In this document: positions 62,603-64,000 of the stretch, piece after piece
How the letters are laid out: every line of letters begins with the position of its first letter
Position numbering within the stretch: the stretch's first letter is position 1
Source of the DNA: Galbula dea
Taxonomy: Eukaryota; Chordata; Aves; Piciformes; Galbulidae
Length of the DNA: 64,000 bases
Direction: 5' to 3'
Assembly (NCBI GenBank): GCA_013399015.1
Contig: VWZX01009107.1
Span: 807,598-871,597, forward strand
Program-made: the position numbers and the translations under genes
Notes under the pieces: model-generated
The model's database searches: none
Told to the model about the DNA's origin: nothing
The model's input: only the letters and a program-made list of their open reading frames with translations

Positions 62603-63841
62603 CAGAAGCAGAGGTGCAAGGATTCAGGTTAGGAGTCAACAGATATCTCTCCAAAGATGTGGCATTGAGTAGGTGATGGAAGCTCCTGAGGGATGGAGAG
62701 AGACAGCATGGCAGGAGAAAGGGTGTCATTGCTGTGAACCTACACTGAGGTAGTGGGAACCAAAAATTAATATTTGGGATATTCTCAGTGGTCTGATAAA
62801 GGAGATTAATCAGAGTTAGTAACAGAATGATATTTCACTCTTAATGTGAATAGATGGGTTTGCTGCTGGCTCCTCTTTCTTTACAAAGATTTCTCCTGAC
62901 AGGTCTTTTGAAGGCTTGTGAGTTTGGGCAACCTTGCCAGGCCAGGTGTCTCAGGAGATGACTGAACTAATTTAATTGTCCTACATGTGGTAAGCTCCTG
63001 CTGCTGAGCACTGGGAGAACAATTCCATATATACATTACGACCACAAGCATTACACTCACAGTCATTTCTAGAACACCTACTGCTTTAGTATCTGAATTT
63101 GAGGAGGGGAAAGGAGCAATTAGACAATGATCTATCACCACAAAGACTCTAAGGAATAATTTAGATAAATTCCAAAAATTAATCAAAGCTGGGAAGACAA
63201 AAGTAACTGCAGGAACAACAAGGAAATGTTCAGTACTGTAGCTGTAATGCTATAGTAGATACAAAGATTTGAGTTCAGTGAAAGAGAAACTATACATTAC
63301 ACATAATAATTAAAACCAAACTTTAAAAGGATATATGTGGGGGAAGATACACTTGGCTGTCTAAAACTTCTAGTCAATGCCATGTCAGTCTTCAAGAGGT
63401 TTTGTGGTGTGTAGGTGGGCACCTGTGCTCCTCAGGCATGCTTGTGCTCTCAGGAACCTAATGGACATCTCCTGTGTAACACTGCCTTCTCCACATGTGG
63501 ATACCCATCTGTCTACAAGTCTGTGCACCCATTCACTTCACTGGCTGCTTAACCCCTGGTTTGAGCTTCCCTGGAAGCAGACAAGTGAAAGAGTTCTCAG
63601 GATATGGGGGCATTGCACTTGCAATATAAAAAATGAGTGTGGCTGATTTTTGGAAATACCACTTGAAGATAAATCTTACTCCTGAATTTCAGGACAGCAG
63701 GCTGACTTCTTTCTTGGTTCTAATGTGTTAAATATGATGTGACTGACTTGGTACCATAACAGTGTGTCAAAATACGTTTTCATGGTAAGAAATAGAAAAC
63801 AGTTTCTTGTTGAGACCTACGTTCAGCAGTCTAGCTGCCTT
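62603..63841. other. Intergenic sequence near the right edge
   Basis: AT-rich unique sequence between the CR1 tail and the palindromic relic. Nothing is recognised. Confidence 0.5.
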
Positions 63842-63955
63842 TGGCAAAACACTTAAATGTTTGGTTAAAATTACATTTATGTCCCACTGATTTAAGTGGG
63901 ACTGAAATAAATTCCAAATGCTTCACTTAGCTGAGAATTCAGGCCCAGGCTCACA
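63842..63955. repeat. Palindromic MITE-like repeat relic
   Basis: The two flanks mirror each other. A left arm with 'gcaaaacacttaaatg' and a right arm with 'aaatgcttcacttagctgag' surround a perfect 8-bp stem, GTCCCACT-GATTTA-AGTGGGAC (63881-63902). The right arm runs into 'aattcaggccc'. This layout matches a low-copy palindromic repeat I have seen in turtle, crocodile and bird DNA. I do not assign a family name. Confidence 0.6.
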
Positions 63956-64000
63956 AGCATCCCCCATTGTTGGGGCTCTAGCTATATTCTGGAGGAAAAT

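Noticed and set aside
34771..64000. Exons of the expected neighbour DTNA
   Set aside because: No dystrobrevin-like sequence was recognised in any frame, so the neighbour presumably begins beyond the window.
1..64000. CRISPR arrays, operons, prophage, rRNA, tRNA or snRNA genes
   Set aside because: No regularly spaced repeats, no dense coding, and no recognisable A/B-box tRNA or U-snRNA sequence. The window is eukaryotic noncoding DNA around one exon.

Overview
The window is vertebrate nuclear DNA, most likely from a bird. It is gene-poor, has few repeats, and its recognisable interspersed repeats are CR1-type LINE tails. One of these carries the short terminal repeat typical of avian CR1, and several are older CR1/L3-like pieces. 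There are no operons, phage genes, CRISPR arrays or other prokaryotic features.

The only gene I can identify firmly is NOL4 (nucleolar protein 4), on the minus strand. Its first coding exon is 32495 down to 32229 (89 codons) and ends at a clean splice donor. Positions 32228 down to 1 are therefore the start of NOL4 intron 1. I found no second NOL4 exon in it. From about 32.5 kb to the right end is the promoter and the 5' intergenic flank. In human 18q12 the neighbour on that side is DTNA, but no DTNA exon was recognised here.

Layout. 1-16.9 kb: AT-rich intron with one old CR1 piece (about 3.1-3.4 kb) and a CpG-containing, motif-rich block at 13.44-13.76 kb. 16.9-18.2 kb: a second, intron-internal CpG island with two RFX X-box-like sites, a minus-strand TATA-like box and a minus-strand splice-donor-like site. 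It is a candidate alternative NOL4 promoter. 18.2-31.4 kb: intron with possible conserved noncoding blocks (about 19.5-19.9 and 29.0-29.35 kb), a perfect 28-bp tandem duplication and microsatellites. 31.4-34.8 kb: the main CpG island with NOL4 exon 1, a GT-rich leader directly upstream of the start codon, an isolated N and a 155-bp assembly gap in a poly-C context. 34.8-64 kb: intergenic sequence holding most of the CR1 insertions, a possible decayed coding remnant at 39.03-39.34 kb, a candidate enhancer-like block at 54.1-54.6 kb and a palindromic MITE-like relic at the right end.

The window reads as the 5' end of a neuronal/testis gene with a large regulatory first intron. I found no clear evidence of a new multi-gene system. 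The most testable ideas are the internal CpG island as an alternative promoter and the in-frame short uORF and GU-rich leader abutting the NOL4 start codon.
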